Source: Paractinoplanes lichenicola (GTDB lineage Bacteria; Actinomycetota; Actinomycetes; Mycobacteriales; Micromonosporaceae). From it: a stretch of DNA of 50,406 bases. Positions 35,350 through 45,443 of the stretch are shown one piece after another (position 1 is the stretch's first letter; each line of letters begins with the position of its first letter). The notes beneath the pieces are model-generated. The model was not told the DNA's origin and did no database searches. It saw only the letters and a program-made list of their open reading frames with translations. The stretch spans positions 1 to 50,406 of the forward strand of contig NZ_JAENHO010000029.1 in assembly GCF_016785085.1 (NCBI RefSeq), given 5' to 3'. Both the position numbers and the translations under genes were made by a program.

Positions 35350-36974
35350 CCACCACGACCGATGTCGTGATCGTCGGGGCCGGCCCCACCGGACTCGCCC
35401 TGGCACACTTCCTGGCCGGGCACGGCGTCCGCACGATCATCCTGGAGCGCCGCCCCACCCCGTCCGGGCACCCCCGGGCCACCGTGATCAACACGCGGAC
35501 CATGGAGCTGCTGCGGCACCTGGGTGTCGACGCCGAGGTGCGCCGGGCCGGTGTGCCGCTGGAGAACACGGCCCGGATCACCTGGTGTACCCAGCTGGCC
35601 GGCACCGAGCTGGCCGGGCTCGACATCATCGGCTCGGCGGCCGCCCTGATGGAGCGGGCCGGCAACAGCCCGGTCCTGCCCGTCATCTGCTCGCAGAACC
35701 GGGTCGAGGCGCTGCTGGTCGACCGGCTTCCGGAGAGCGCGCGACTGATCCGCGGCGGCACGGCCGACGAGCTGACCACGACCGAGCACGGTGTCCGGGT
35801 GCGGACCCAGGATCAGGAAACGGTCGAGGCCCGCTACGCCGTGCTGGCCGAGGGGCTGCACGGCTCACTGCGCGAGACGGTGGGCCTCAAGCGCACCGAG
35901 GCCACGCCGCTGGGCCGGCTGCTCGACATCCACTTCAGCGCCGACCTCACGCCGTGGACGGCCGGTCGCGAGAGCGCGCTCTACTGGGTGCTCAACGACA
36001 CCGTACGGGGCGTCCTGATCACCGTGGACCCCAAGCGCGGCGAGTGGCTCCTCGAGATCCCCGCGCTCACCCCGGACGAGGAGCACACCTACTTCGAGCA
36101 GGAAGTCGATCACCGCAAGCTGATCGAGGCGGCCGTCGGTGAGGCGGGCGACGCCATCAAGGACCTGCAGATCCATTCCGTACGGACGTGGGTGATGGGC
36201 TCGACCGGGCTCGAGTCGTGGCGCAGCGCCGACGGCCGGGTGCTCGCGGCCGGGGACGCCGCCCACACGTTCCCGCCCACCGGCGGCTTCGGCATGAACA
36301 CCGGCATCCAGGACGCCCACAACCTGGCCTGGAAGCTGGCCGCGGTGCTGGGCGGCGGTGCCTCCGACGCGCTGCTCGACTCGTACGAGCGGGAGCGGCG
36401 CCCGGTCGCCGAGTTCAACGCCTGGCACAGCGAGCACAACGCCCGGCAGAAGCGGGGGCTGCTGCAGTCCGAGGCCGACCCGGCCGAGTTCGCCCGCACG
36501 ATCGACCAGCATCGGCCGCACTTCGACTTCGAGGGGCAGACGCTGGGCTTCACCTACGAGCCGGCCCCGGGCGAGCCGGTGGTCCGCGACATCGTGACCT
36601 ATCACCCGACCGCCCAGCCGGGCCACCGGGCGCCGCACGCCTGGCTCGACCGCGACGGCGAGCGGATCTCCGCCACCGACCTCGCCCGCGACGGGTTCGC
36701 CCTGCTCACCGGGCCCGGCGGAGCGGTCTGGGAGCAGGTGGGGCGGGAGATCGCCGGCCTGCCGCTGACCGTCGCCGTGATCGGCGCCGGCGGATCCGGC
36801 CCGCGCGACGTCACCGGGGTCTTCGCCAGTGCCTACGACCTGCGCGGCGCGGAGGCGGTGCTCGTGCGCCCCGACGGCCACGTGCACGCCCGGCTGCCGG
36901 GAGCGGACCCCCACCAGGAGCTCCGGCAAGCCGCCGGCCGAATCACCAGAAGCGAAGCGGAAGGACCGTCATGA
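35346..36974 (+). CDS. FAD-dependent aromatic-ring monooxygenase (PheA/TfdB class)
   Basis: This 542-residue protein has the Rossmann FAD motif (VVIVGAGPTGLALAHFLAGH, residues 7-26), the second FAD motif (GRVLAAGDAAHTFPPTGGFG) with GMNTGIQDAHNLAWKLA, and a C-terminal thioredoxin-like domain (about 440-540). This is the layout of phenol and polyketide hydroxylases. It overlaps the DarA-like gene by ATGA and the SCP2 gene by ATGA. In this setting, hydroxylation of a resorcinol-type ring, possibly on to a quinone, is inferred. Confidence 0.88.
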   Translation: MTTTTDVVIVGAGPTGLALAHFLAGHGVRTIILERRPTPSGHPRATVINTRTMELLRHLGVDAEVRRAGVPLENTARITWCTQLAGTELAGLDIIGSAAALMERAGNSPVLPVICSQNRVEALLVDRLPESARLIRGGTADELTTTEHGVRVRTQDQETVEARYAVLAEGLHGSLRETVGLKRTEATPLGRLLDIHFSADLTPWTAGRESALYWVLNDTVRGVLITVDPKRGEWLLEIPALTPDEEHTYFEQEVDHRKLIEAAVGEAGDAIKDLQIHSVRTWVMGSTGLESWRSADGRVLAAGDAAHTFPPTGGFGMNTGIQDAHNLAWKLAAVLGGGASDALLDSYERERRPVAEFNAWHSEHNARQKRGLLQSEADPAEFARTIDQHRPHFDFEGQTLGFTYEPAPGEPVVRDIVTYHPTAQPGHRAPHAWLDRDGERISATDLARDGFALLTGPGGAVWEQVGREIAGLPLTVAVIGAGGSGPRDVTGVFASAYDLRGAEAVLVRPDGHVHARLPGADPHQELRQAAGRITRSEAEGPS

Positions 36975-37407
36975 CCGCCGAAGTGAACCAGGACGAACTC
37001 GCCTCCTTCCGCGCCGCTCTGGCCGCGCTGCCCCGCGCGGAGCTGACGACGTGGCTGACCACCGCCGACGGCGAGGCCCTGCTGCGCACGGTCTTCGAGC
37101 AGATGCCCGAGCGCTACACCGGGGGCCTGCTGGGCGGCCCGCAGACGGCCCGCTGGGTGGTCGAGCGGCCGCCGGCCGGCACCATCGTGTACGACCTCGT
37201 GCTGACCGAGGACGACTGCGACGTGCGCGACACCGGCCTGTGGGGCGCCCCCACGGTCACCCTGACCCTCGACGCGGTCAGCTTCGTCGAGATGGCGTCG
37301 GCCACCGCCCAGGGCATGGACCTGCTGTTCCAGGGCCGGCTGCACATCGACGGCGACGTGCGGCTGGCGATGCGGCTGGAGACGCTGTTCGGGCTGGGTG
37401 AGCCGGG

Positions 37408-37411
<4 letters not shown>
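36971..37411 (+). CDS. SCP2 sterol-carrier-domain protein
   Basis: This 146-residue protein has the SCP2 pattern: an N-terminal helical part, then VVERPPAGTIVYDLVLTEDD, LTLDAVSFVEMASATAQGMD and LFQGRLHIDGDVRLAMRLE. Such small domains bind acyl chains or other lipids. Its gene is locked between the monooxygenase and the FabF-like ketosynthase with 4-bp overlaps on both sides, so a role in holding a hydrophobic intermediate is plausible but unproven. Confidence 0.8.
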
Positions 37412-38646
<1,235 letters not shown>

Positions 38647-38648
38647 CC

Positions 38649-40037
38649 ATGTCCATGCAGCTCACCGCGCCGCCAGGACCGGCCGGGCGGCTCCGGGCCC
38701 TGCTCGCCATGTCCGGGAACCCGTTGCACTACGTGACCGGGCTGCGTGACCGCTACGGCCCCGTCGTGCGCATCCCGATCGCCTCGCGCGACCTCTATCT
38801 GGTCAGCAGCCCCGAGGCGGTCCAGGAGGTGCTGGTCACCTCGCACCGCAACTTCCGCAAGGACGTGATGCGGGCCGGGCGCGGCAAGTGGGCCGCCCCG
38901 CTCGAGGTGATCTTCGGCAACGGCCTGGTCACCAGCGACGGCCAGTTCCACCGGCAGCAGCGCCGGCTGATCCAGCCGATGTTCCACCGCGAGCGCATCG
39001 CCGGCTACGGGCGGGCCTTCGCCGAGCTCTCCGACGACATCCAGGCCGGCTGGCGCGACGGGGACCGGCTCGACATGCAGGCCGAGATGACCGAGCTGAC
39101 CCTGGCCATCGTCGCCCGTACGCTCTTCGACGTCGCCCTCGACAGCGACGTGGCCCGCACGATCAGCACCGGCATCCCGCGCGACGAGGGCCCGATGCGC
39201 TGGGACTCGCTGCCCTTCGCCAGGCACCTGGCCAAGCTGCCGCTGCCCGGCAACAAGCGCTTCTTCGCGGCCCGCGACGACCTCGACGCCATCATCTATC
39301 GGCTCATGGCGGAGCGCCGGCGCGGCGACGGCCAAGGCGCCGACCTGCTCTCCCTGCTGCTCGCGGCGCGCGACGCCGACACCGGCGAGCCGATGGACGA
39401 CCGCCAGGTCCGCGACGAGACCGTCACCCTGCTGATGGCCGGTCACGAGACCATGGCCAGCGCCCTCACCTGGTCGTATCACCTGCTCGGGGGCAACCCC
39501 GGGGCGCGCCGGCGGATGCACGAGGAGATCGACGAGGTGCTCGGCGACCGGCTGCCCACGGTCGAGGACCTGCCCCGCCTGGTCTGGACCGACGCCGTGC
39601 TGTCCGAGGCGATGCGGCTCTACCCGCCGGTCATGGGGGCCGCCCGCCGGTCGCTCGCGGACTTCGAGGTCGAGGGCCATCGCATCCCCAAGGACAGCTT
39701 CGTCGGCATCATCCCGTGGGTCGTCCACCGCGATCCCCGCTGGTGGCCGCAGCCCGAGCGGTTCGCCCCGCAGCGCTGGATCGAGGGCGACCCGGCCGAC
39801 GAGCTCTCCGGTCACGCCGTGCGGCCCGGCCGCCCGCGCCTGGCCTACCTGCCCTTCGGCGGCGGCCCGCGCCAGTGCATCGGCAACACGTTCTCGCGGA
39901 TGGAGGGCGTGATGGCCCTGGCCACCATCGGCCGGCACTGGGAGTTCGAGCCCGTCGAAGGTTTCACGGTCGACCCGCTGGCCCGGATCACGATCCGGCC
40001 GCGCAACGGTCTGCCGATGTCCGCCCGGCGGCGCTGA
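38649..40037 (+). CDS. Cytochrome P450
   Basis: This 462-residue P450 has the I-helix AGHETMASAL (about 264-273), the ExxR motif (EAMRLYPPV) and the haem Cys410 in FGGGPRQCIGNTF. The sequence resembles the CYP102/CYP4-like fatty-acyl group (HRQQRRLIQPMFHRERI; IPKDSFVGIIPWVVHRDP) more than the usual actinomycete CYP105/107 type. No ferredoxin is adjacent. The ACP gene 53 bp downstream raises the possibility that it oxidises an ACP-bound chain. Confidence 0.92.
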   Translation: MSMQLTAPPGPAGRLRALLAMSGNPLHYVTGLRDRYGPVVRIPIASRDLYLVSSPEAVQEVLVTSHRNFRKDVMRAGRGKWAAPLEVIFGNGLVTSDGQFHRQQRRLIQPMFHRERIAGYGRAFAELSDDIQAGWRDGDRLDMQAEMTELTLAIVARTLFDVALDSDVARTISTGIPRDEGPMRWDSLPFARHLAKLPLPGNKRFFAARDDLDAIIYRLMAERRRGDGQGADLLSLLLAARDADTGEPMDDRQVRDETVTLLMAGHETMASALTWSYHLLGGNPGARRRMHEEIDEVLGDRLPTVEDLPRLVWTDAVLSEAMRLYPPVMGAARRSLADFEVEGHRIPKDSFVGIIPWVVHRDPRWWPQPERFAPQRWIEGDPADELSGHAVRPGRPRLAYLPFGGGPRQCIGNTFSRMEGVMALATIGRHWEFEPVEGFTVDPLARITIRPRNGLPMSARRR

Positions 40038-40090
40038 GGCGTCCCGGATCCATCGGTCGAAGAGCATCACCGAAGAAGGGGGAACCTGTC

Positions 40091-40360
40091 ATGTCGAACC
40101 ACACCCAGCTCGCCCTCGACAAGGAAGAGCTGCGCTACCTCATCGCCGACGTCCTCGAGTTCGAGGTCGAGGAGGTCACCGACGACGCCGACTTCATCCG
40201 CGACCTCGACGTCGACTCGCTGATGGCGCTGGCGATCGTCATCCGGCTGGAGAACCAGTACGGCGTCAAGCTGCAGGAGCGCGACTTCAAGCAGGTCCGG
40301 TCCATCCCCGAGGTGATGGAGCTGATCATGGACAAGCGCGCCGTCCAGGCCGCCTCCTGA
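40091..40360 (+). CDS. Acyl carrier protein 2 of the DarB-type cluster
   Basis: This 89-residue carrier protein has the phosphopantetheine Ser in DLDVDSLMALAIVIRLE (about residue 43). It differs clearly from the first ACP in this cluster (IADVLEFEVEEVTDDADFIR), so the two probably have separate partners. It sits between the P450 and the LLM oxidoreductase; AAGAAGGGGG precedes ATG 40091. Confidence 0.9.
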   Translation: MSNHTQLALDKEELRYLIADVLEFEVEEVTDDADFIRDLDVDSLMALAIVIRLENQYGVKLQERDFKQVRSIPEVMELIMDKRAVQAAS

Positions 40361-40376
40361 CGGGCCCCGCCGCCGG

Positions 40377-41423
40377 ATGAGGCTCGGACTTAACCTGCGC
40401 TACCTCGGCCCGCTGGGCGCCGGGGCCCGGCCGCGGGACTCCCTTCGCTACGTGCGGGAGGCCGAGCGGCTGGGCTACTCGGTGGCCTGGACGGCCGAGG
40501 TGTTCAGCTCGGACGCGGTCTCGCTGCTGGGCTGGCTGGCCGCGCAGACCTCGCGCATCGAGCTGGGCACGGCGGCGATGCAGATCCCCGCCCGCACGCC
40601 CGCCATGACGGCGATGACCGCCGCCACCCTCGACCTGCTCTCCGAGGGCCGGTTCCGGCTCGGGCTCGGCGTGTCCGGGCCACAGGTGGCCGAGGGCTGG
40701 CACGGCGTCCCGTTCGCCCGGCCGCTGGCCCGCACCCGGGAATACGTCGACGTCGTCCGGATGGCCCTGCGGCGCGAGACCGTCGCCTACGCGGGGGAGC
40801 ACTACCGGCTGCCGCTGCCGGACGGCCCCGGCAAGGCCATCCAGCTCGGCATGCGGCCCCGCCGGAAGGACGTGCCGATCTATCTGGCCGCGGTCGGGCC
40901 GGCCAGCCTGCGGTTGGCGGGCGAGATCGCGGACGGCTGGCTGTCCGTGTTCTTCCAGCCCGAGTTCGGCGCCGAGTCGCTGGCCGAACTGCGCGCGGGC
41001 CGGGAGCGTACGGGGGCCGATCTGAAGGGTTTCGACGTGGTGGCGGCGGTGCCCGTGGCGACCGGGGACGATCTCGCCGGGGTCCGGGCCTTCACCACCC
41101 ACTACGTCGGCGGGATGGGCTCGCGGCGGCACAACTACTACACCGGGCTGATGGCTCGCACCGGCTTCCCCGACGAGGCCGAGCGAGTGCAGCGGCTCTA
41201 TCTGGACGGGGAGATGCGGGCCGCGATCGGCGCCCTGCCGCAGGAGTTCCTCGACCGTACGGCGTTGCTGGGGCCCGCCGACCGCATCGCCGAGCGGCTG
41301 CAGGCGTACGCGGAGGCCGGGGTCACCACCCTGTCGGCGATGATCTTCCCGGAGCACGTCGACCAGGGCCTCGCGACCCTCCGCACGCTGGCCGAGGCAC
41401 TGGACAAAGCGGGCGTGGGCTAG
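40377..41423 (+). CDS. LLM-class (F420- or FMN-dependent) oxidoreductase
   Basis: This 348-residue luciferase-like TIM-barrel protein begins MRLGLNLRYLGPLGAGARPR and contains AERLGYSVAWTAEVFSSDA, TSRIELGTAAMQIPARTPA, and LLSEGRFRLGLGVSGPQVAEG. The pattern fits F420-dependent actinobacterial members; the cofactor is not certain. It starts 16 bp after the second ACP and ends the cluster. The stop TAG lies in the outer tip of the palindrome that follows. A redox tailoring step on the product is inferred. Confidence 0.87.
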   Translation: MRLGLNLRYLGPLGAGARPRDSLRYVREAERLGYSVAWTAEVFSSDAVSLLGWLAAQTSRIELGTAAMQIPARTPAMTAMTAATLDLLSEGRFRLGLGVSGPQVAEGWHGVPFARPLARTREYVDVVRMALRRETVAYAGEHYRLPLPDGPGKAIQLGMRPRRKDVPIYLAAVGPASLRLAGEIADGWLSVFFQPEFGAESLAELRAGRERTGADLKGFDVVAAVPVATGDDLAGVRAFTTHYVGGMGSRRHNYYTGLMARTGFPDEAERVQRLYLDGEMRAAIGALPQEFLDRTALLGPADRIAERLQAYAEAGVTTLSAMIFPEHVDQGLATLRTLAEALDKAGVG

Positions 41424-41588
41424 GTCCTGTTTCGCAGCTGGGGCGGGGCTGCGGCAGGGCCCAGATCCCGCCTGGCGGCGTCCCGGGAAAGCCCGGTTCC
41501 AACACCGGGAGCCAGGCTTCCCCGGGCCACCACCAGACGGAATCTGGACCCGGCCTCGCACCCACCCCAGCTACGAAACAGGACCTAG
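41420..41588. repeat. 169-bp imperfect palindrome bounded by CTAG (MITE-like or two-way terminator)
   Basis: The arms begin GTCCTGTTTCG(C/T)AGCTGGGG and remain similar almost to the centre near 41501-41506; e.g. CCAGATCCCG...CTGG pairs with CCAG...CGGAATCTGG. Most differences between arms are transitions that give G-U pairs in a minus-strand transcript. CTAG stands at both outer ends (41420-41423 and 41585-41588), as a YTAR target duplication would. The stops of both convergent flanking genes lie in these ends. It could be a non-autonomous IS5-like element or a strong bidirectional terminator; no protein is encoded. Confidence 0.7.
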
Positions 41589-42139
41589 GCGAGGGCCTGG
41601 CCCGCCGACTGGGTCTCGGTCGGCTGCGGCGCGGCGTGGTGGGTCAGGATCGCGCCCGTCATGAACACCCCGCCCACGGCCACCGCGCCCAGGATGCCCA
41701 GCGAGATCTGCTGCTCCAGGTTCTGGTGACGGTCGTAATCGGCCTGCGAGACCACGCTCGTACGCCCGTTGTCGGACCGGACGTATTGCCCGTCGCGCAT
41801 CTCGACGTCGCCGTCCAGCCCGGCGAAGGCCACCACCACGGTCAGCCAGAAACCGAAGAACAGGACGCCGGCCAGCATGCTCGCCCAGTGCGGCACGTGC
41901 GGCGGCACCCACGAGGTCAGATTCCAGCGCATCCGCGGCCGGGTCGTCCGATAGAGCCAGCGGTTGCCGATGATCCCGGCGATCACCCCCGGCACGGCCA
42001 GCACGGCCGCCACGGCCACGGCGACGGCGGTCGGCACGAGGCGCACACCGGCCAGCAGAGCGGCGACGAGCACGGCCGACCAGAGCAGGCCGGCGGAGCA
42101 CATCGCGCTCGACACGATCAACCACCGCTGCGGAATCAT
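41585..42139 (-). CDS. Predicted membrane protein, function unknown
   Basis: This 184-residue protein has four predicted membrane helices: SAMCSAGLLWSAVLVAALLA (about 11-30), TAVAVAVAAVLAVPGVIAGI (about 37-57), ASMLAGVLFFGFWLTVVVAF (about 86-106) and ISLGILGAVAVGGVFMTGAI (about 146-165). A soluble loop of about 40 residues lies before the last helix (GDVEMRDGQYVRSDNGRTS). ATG 42139 was chosen; GTG 42142 is equally possible. I do not recognise the family. The stop lies in the palindrome end. Confidence 0.6.
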   Translation of the reverse strand: MIPQRWLIVSSAMCSAGLLWSAVLVAALLAGVRLVPTAVAVAVAAVLAVPGVIAGIIGNRWLYRTTRPRMRWNLTSWVPPHVPHWASMLAGVLFFGFWLTVVVAFAGLDGDVEMRDGQYVRSDNGRTSVVSQADYDRHQNLEQQISLGILGAVAVGGVFMTGAILTHHAAPQPTETQSAGQALA

Positions 42140-42167
42140 CACCGGAAACGCTAGCGGCCCGTACGCC

Positions 42168-42782
42168 TCAGCGTGGCGATTCCCGGCGAAGGGGCGCCCG
42201 GCGATACGCGCTCACCGTCGGGTCGCCGCGGATCCAGAAGCGCCACGCCACGTCGTGGGCCGCCGTCACCCCGACCCGCGGCCCGGCCTCGATCACCGGC
42301 TCGGCCTCGGTGGCGGCGGGTGGCAGCAGGGTCAGCGGGCCCGTCCCGTCGAGCACCGACGACCCGTTGGCGCCGCGGTCGAGCGCCAGCACCTGCATCA
42401 GCTTGGCCGGGCCGGCGGCCAGGTCGGCGTCGCCGCGCGCGGCCGGGCGGCGCTCCCGGGCGTACGGGAGGCCCTCGACGACCTCGCCCGCGCGCAGCAG
42501 CACGGCCGCCGCGCGACCCACCTCGCCGCAGACGATGTTGGCGCAGAAGTGCATGCCGTAGATCTGATAGACGTAGAGGTGCCCGGCCGCCCCGAACATC
42601 ACCGCGTTGCGGTTGGTCATGCCGCGGTGCGCGTGCGAGGCCGGATCCTCCCCGAGCCCGCTGTACGCCTCCACCTCGGTCAGCCGAACGGTGACGTCAT
42701 TCGCCCTGAGCCGCCGGCCGAGCAGCTGACGGGCAGCCAGGTCAACCTCGCTTGCGGGCAGGTCGAGCCAATTTTCCTCCAC
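42168..42782 (-). CDS. mpg: DNA-3-methyladenine glycosylase, AAG/MPG type
   Basis: This protein of about 204 residues matches the alkyladenine glycosylase family: LPASEVDLAARQLLGRRL, the catalytic region TEVEAYSGLGEDPASHAHRG, the DNA-intercalating strand GHLYVYQIYGMHFCANIV, and AGPAKLMQVLALDRGANG. It excises alkylated purines in base-excision repair. GTG 42782 (VEENWLDL) gives the usual length; no strong ribosome binding site was seen, and GTG 42800 is an alternative. Confidence 0.9.
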   Translation of the reverse strand: MEENWLDLPASEVDLAARQLLGRRLRANDVTVRLTEVEAYSGLGEDPASHAHRGMTNRNAVMFGAAGHLYVYQIYGMHFCANIVCGEVGRAAAVLLRAGEVVEGLPYARERRPAARGDADLAAGPAKLMQVLALDRGANGSSVLDGTGPLTLLPPAATEAEPVIEAGPRVGVTAAHDVAWRFWIRGDPTVSAYRRAPLRRESPR

Positions 42783-42849
42783 CCGGACAGCCAAGCACAC
42801 CCGGAATTGACGTCGTTCTGGGAGATGATGGGGCGGTGGGGGTGAGGGG

Positions 42850-43749
42850 ATGCGTCCCGATCCGGACCAGCTCCAGCAGTGGGTGCTGCACGACCGCGTG
42901 CCGGCGGCCGAGATCGGCACCCGGCTCGGTCTCAGCCGGGCCGCGGTCTACGGCTGGCTGCGCCGCTACGGCGTGGTCACGGGGGTCGCCTTCCTGCCCC
43001 AGGATCGCCTGATCGGGTTGTGGCGGGCCGGCATGCTGGCCTCGCGCATCGCCACCGAGACCGGCCTGGCGCCCGACGCCGTCCGCGAACGCCTGGTCAC
43101 GGCGGCCGTGCTCGTCCCCGACCGCAGCTACTTCGTGGTCGGCTCGCCGGAGGATCCGCTGCCCGAGCATCTGCTGCGCGACTGGGTGGTGCGCGAGGGC
43201 TTCACCGCGGCCCAGGTCGCCACGCTGACCGGCACGACGGCCCGCCAGGTGCGCTATCGGCTCGACCGCTATCGGCTGTCGACCGGCCGCCCCGGGCCCG
43301 CGCCCCGCCTGCGCCGCCGGCTCACCCGCGAGCGGCTGGTCACGCTCTACGAGGAGCAGACGCTGAGCTGCCCGCAGATCGCGCGCGAGGCCGGGGTGAG
43401 CGCCGAGGCGGTCCGCGAGCTGCTGGTCGAATACGGGATCGAGCGCCGCCGTAGCGGCAGCCGGAGCCGCCCGCCGCTCGACCCGGCCGCGCTCCACGAC
43501 TACAAGCTGGGCGCGGTCACGCTGGAGCAGCTGGCCCTGCGGCTCGGCTATGTCACGCCGGCGGGCAACCCGGCCGTACGCCGCCTTCGGGCCGCGCTGC
43601 AGGAGGCGAAGGCGCCGGCGCCGGTGGTCCCGGCCCAGCGCCCGCATCCGTATCAGGCGACCATCGACCGGGCCAAGGAGGCGTGCGCCCGGTCGGCCGA
43701 GCTGCTCGCCACCGTCCGCGCGACGATGGCCCGGCTGCAGAACGCCTAG
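42850..43749 (+). CDS. Protein with several tandem helix-turn-helix units, function unknown
   Basis: This 299-residue protein contains at least three, perhaps five, HTH-like units: AAEIGTRLGLSRAAVYGWLR (about 19-38), SRIATETGLAPDAVRERLVT (about 65-84), AAQVATLTGTTARQVRYRLD (about 118-137), CPQIAREAGVSAEAVRELLV (about 178-197), and LEQLALRLGYVTPAGNPAVR (about 222-241). No ligand or catalytic domain is evident, so it may be a DNA-binding or nucleoid protein. It diverges from the DNA glycosylase. I do not recognise a named family. Confidence 0.7.
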   Translation: MRPDPDQLQQWVLHDRVPAAEIGTRLGLSRAAVYGWLRRYGVVTGVAFLPQDRLIGLWRAGMLASRIATETGLAPDAVRERLVTAAVLVPDRSYFVVGSPEDPLPEHLLRDWVVREGFTAAQVATLTGTTARQVRYRLDRYRLSTGRPGPAPRLRRRLTRERLVTLYEEQTLSCPQIAREAGVSAEAVRELLVEYGIERRRSGSRSRPPLDPAALHDYKLGAVTLEQLALRLGYVTPAGNPAVRRLRAALQEAKAPAPVVPAQRPHPYQATIDRAKEACARSAELLATVRATMARLQNA

Positions 43750-44540
43750 CTAGGCTTGCGGGCCACCGCGCCGAAGATCGAGGCCTCGACCGGGGTCGGG
43801 TGCTCGGTCGCGTCGGGGTCGGGCCGCCAGTCGCCGACCGGCGCGATCCCCGGCGACACCAGCTCGAGCCCGTCGAGGAACGACGCGAACTCCTCCCGCG
43901 TACGGGGGTGGACGTCGGAGCGGCCCGTGCGCAGCGACTCGTCCCACGCCGCCTTGAGCTCGGGCGTCAGCAGGTCGGTGGTCGCCAGCGACAGCACGAG
44001 GTGGCTGCCCGCGGGCAAAGCGCCGACGAGAGTGCGCACGATCTCCTGCGACTGCTTCTGGTCGGGCAGGAAGTGGAGGACGGCGACGAGGATGAGCCCG
44101 ATCGGCTTCGTGAAGTCGAGGATCCCGGCCGACTCGAGGATCCGCTCCGGGTTGCGCAGGTCCTCCTCGAGGTAGGTCGTCTCGCCCTCGGGCGTGCTGG
44201 TCAGCAGGGCCCGCGCGTGGGCCATCACCATCGGGTCGTTGTCGACGTAGACGATCCGCGACTCCGGCGCCACGCGCTGTGCCACCTGGTGGGTGTTGTC
44301 GGCGGTGGGCAGCCCGGTGCCGATGTCGAGGAACTGGCGCACGCCGGCCTCGGCCGCCACGTGGCGCACCGCCCGCCGCAGGAAGGCCCGGTTGGCCCGG
44401 GCCGCGATGCGGGCCGCGGGGTAGGACTTGGCCAGCAGGTCACCGGACTCGCGGTCGGCGGCGAAGTTGTCCTTGCCGCCGAGCCAGTAGTTGTACCGGC
44501 GAGCCGGGTGAGCCACGCCCGTGTCGAACCCTTCGTTCAT
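43746..44540 (-). CDS. S-adenosyl-methionine methyltransferase, DUF574/Methyltransf_19 family
   Basis: This 264-residue protein has the hallmark N-terminus (VAHPARRYNYWLGGKDNFAA) and SAM-binding motifs FLDIGTGLPTADNTHQ, RIVYVDNDPMVMAHARALL and IGLILVAVLHFLPD. The family is very abundant in actinomycetes and its substrates are unknown. The stop overlaps that of the convergent HTH gene in a shared CTAG. Confidence 0.92.
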   Translation of the reverse strand: MNEGFDTGVAHPARRYNYWLGGKDNFAADRESGDLLAKSYPAARIAARANRAFLRRAVRHVAAEAGVRQFLDIGTGLPTADNTHQVAQRVAPESRIVYVDNDPMVMAHARALLTSTPEGETTYLEEDLRNPERILESAGILDFTKPIGLILVAVLHFLPDQKQSQEIVRTLVGALPAGSHLVLSLATTDLLTPELKAAWDESLRTGRSDVHPRTREEFASFLDGLELVSPGIAPVGDWRPDPDATEHPTPVEASIFGAVARKPS

Positions 44541-44684
44541 GGCAGCAATCCTAATTGGATCTTGTCAGCGGTAAAGAGTGACTTTCGGCCATCCTTAGAT
44601 CTCGGTGAGCCGAACCTTAAGGGCTGCTTAGGGCGGCCGATCACGGCCGGTGCGCGACGCATAGTGAGGCCGCGCTGTCCCCCT

Positions 44685-45443
44685 ATGCCCGAGGTGAGTT
44701 CTGCCGTGCCGCTGTCCGCCGCCGCCCGTTTCCGTTACACCCTGGTGGCCGGGACCACCGCCGTGGTGATCGGAAGCGGCTTCACCTTCGTCGGGCTCAC
44801 CCGCGACGCCGGGGCCGACACCTCGGTCAGCAAGGCCGCCGCCGAGCAGCAGACCCTGCGCGTCGACCCCACTACGGCCGCACCCGCGCCGCCCACCGCG
44901 GCCCCTTCGTTGCCGCCCTCGGCCAGGCCCACGACCACGGCGCCCAAGGCCACGCCTTCGAAGAAGAAGACCACGAAGCCGAAGCCGAAGCCGAAGGTGC
45001 CGACGACCGCCCCCGACACCAGCGGCTCGGTGCTCGACCAGGTGCTGGCCCACATCAACGCCGCCCGCAAGGACGAGGGCCTCAAGCCGTTCACCCTCGA
45101 CGCCAAGCTGTCCAAGGCCGCCGCGCTGCACAACCAGGTGATGATCCAGGGCTGCGGGCTGTCGCATCAGTGCTCCGGCGAGGGCGGCATCGGCGACCGG
45201 TTCAGCGCGCAGGGCGTAAAATGGTCGGGCGCGGCCGAGAACATCGGCTACGGCTCGAGCGGCGCCGGCGACTCGGCCCAGGTCGAAGCGGCCAACGGCC
45301 TCACCGACAGCATGCTGGCCGAGACGCCGCCCAACGACGGCCACCGCAAGAACCTGCTCAACCCCGGCCTCGCCCGGATCGGCCTGAGCATCGTCCGCGA
45401 CGGCAAGGGCGTCACCTGGATGACCCAGGACTTCGTCAACTGA
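44685..45443 (+). CDS. Secreted or membrane-anchored CAP/SCP-domain protein
   Basis: This 252-residue protein has an N-terminal hydrophobic segment (about 14-37), a long Pro/Thr/Lys linker (residues about 60-115, with repeated KPKPKPK), and a C-terminal CAP domain (VLDQVLAHINAARKDEGLKP; AAENIGYGSSGAGD; GHRKNLLNPGLARIGLSIV; WMTQDFVN). Two cysteines (GCGLSHQC) may form a disulfide. CAP proteins are extracellular; function in bacteria is poorly known. The 3' end is triplicated downstream. Confidence 0.88.
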   Translation: MPEVSSAVPLSAAARFRYTLVAGTTAVVIGSGFTFVGLTRDAGADTSVSKAAAEQQTLRVDPTTAAPAPPTAAPSLPPSARPTTTAPKATPSKKKTTKPKPKPKVPTTAPDTSGSVLDQVLAHINAARKDEGLKPFTLDAKLSKAAALHNQVMIQGCGLSHQCSGEGGIGDRFSAQGVKWSGAAENIGYGSSGAGDSAQVEAANGLTDSMLAETPPNDGHRKNLLNPGLARIGLSIVRDGKGVTWMTQDFVN

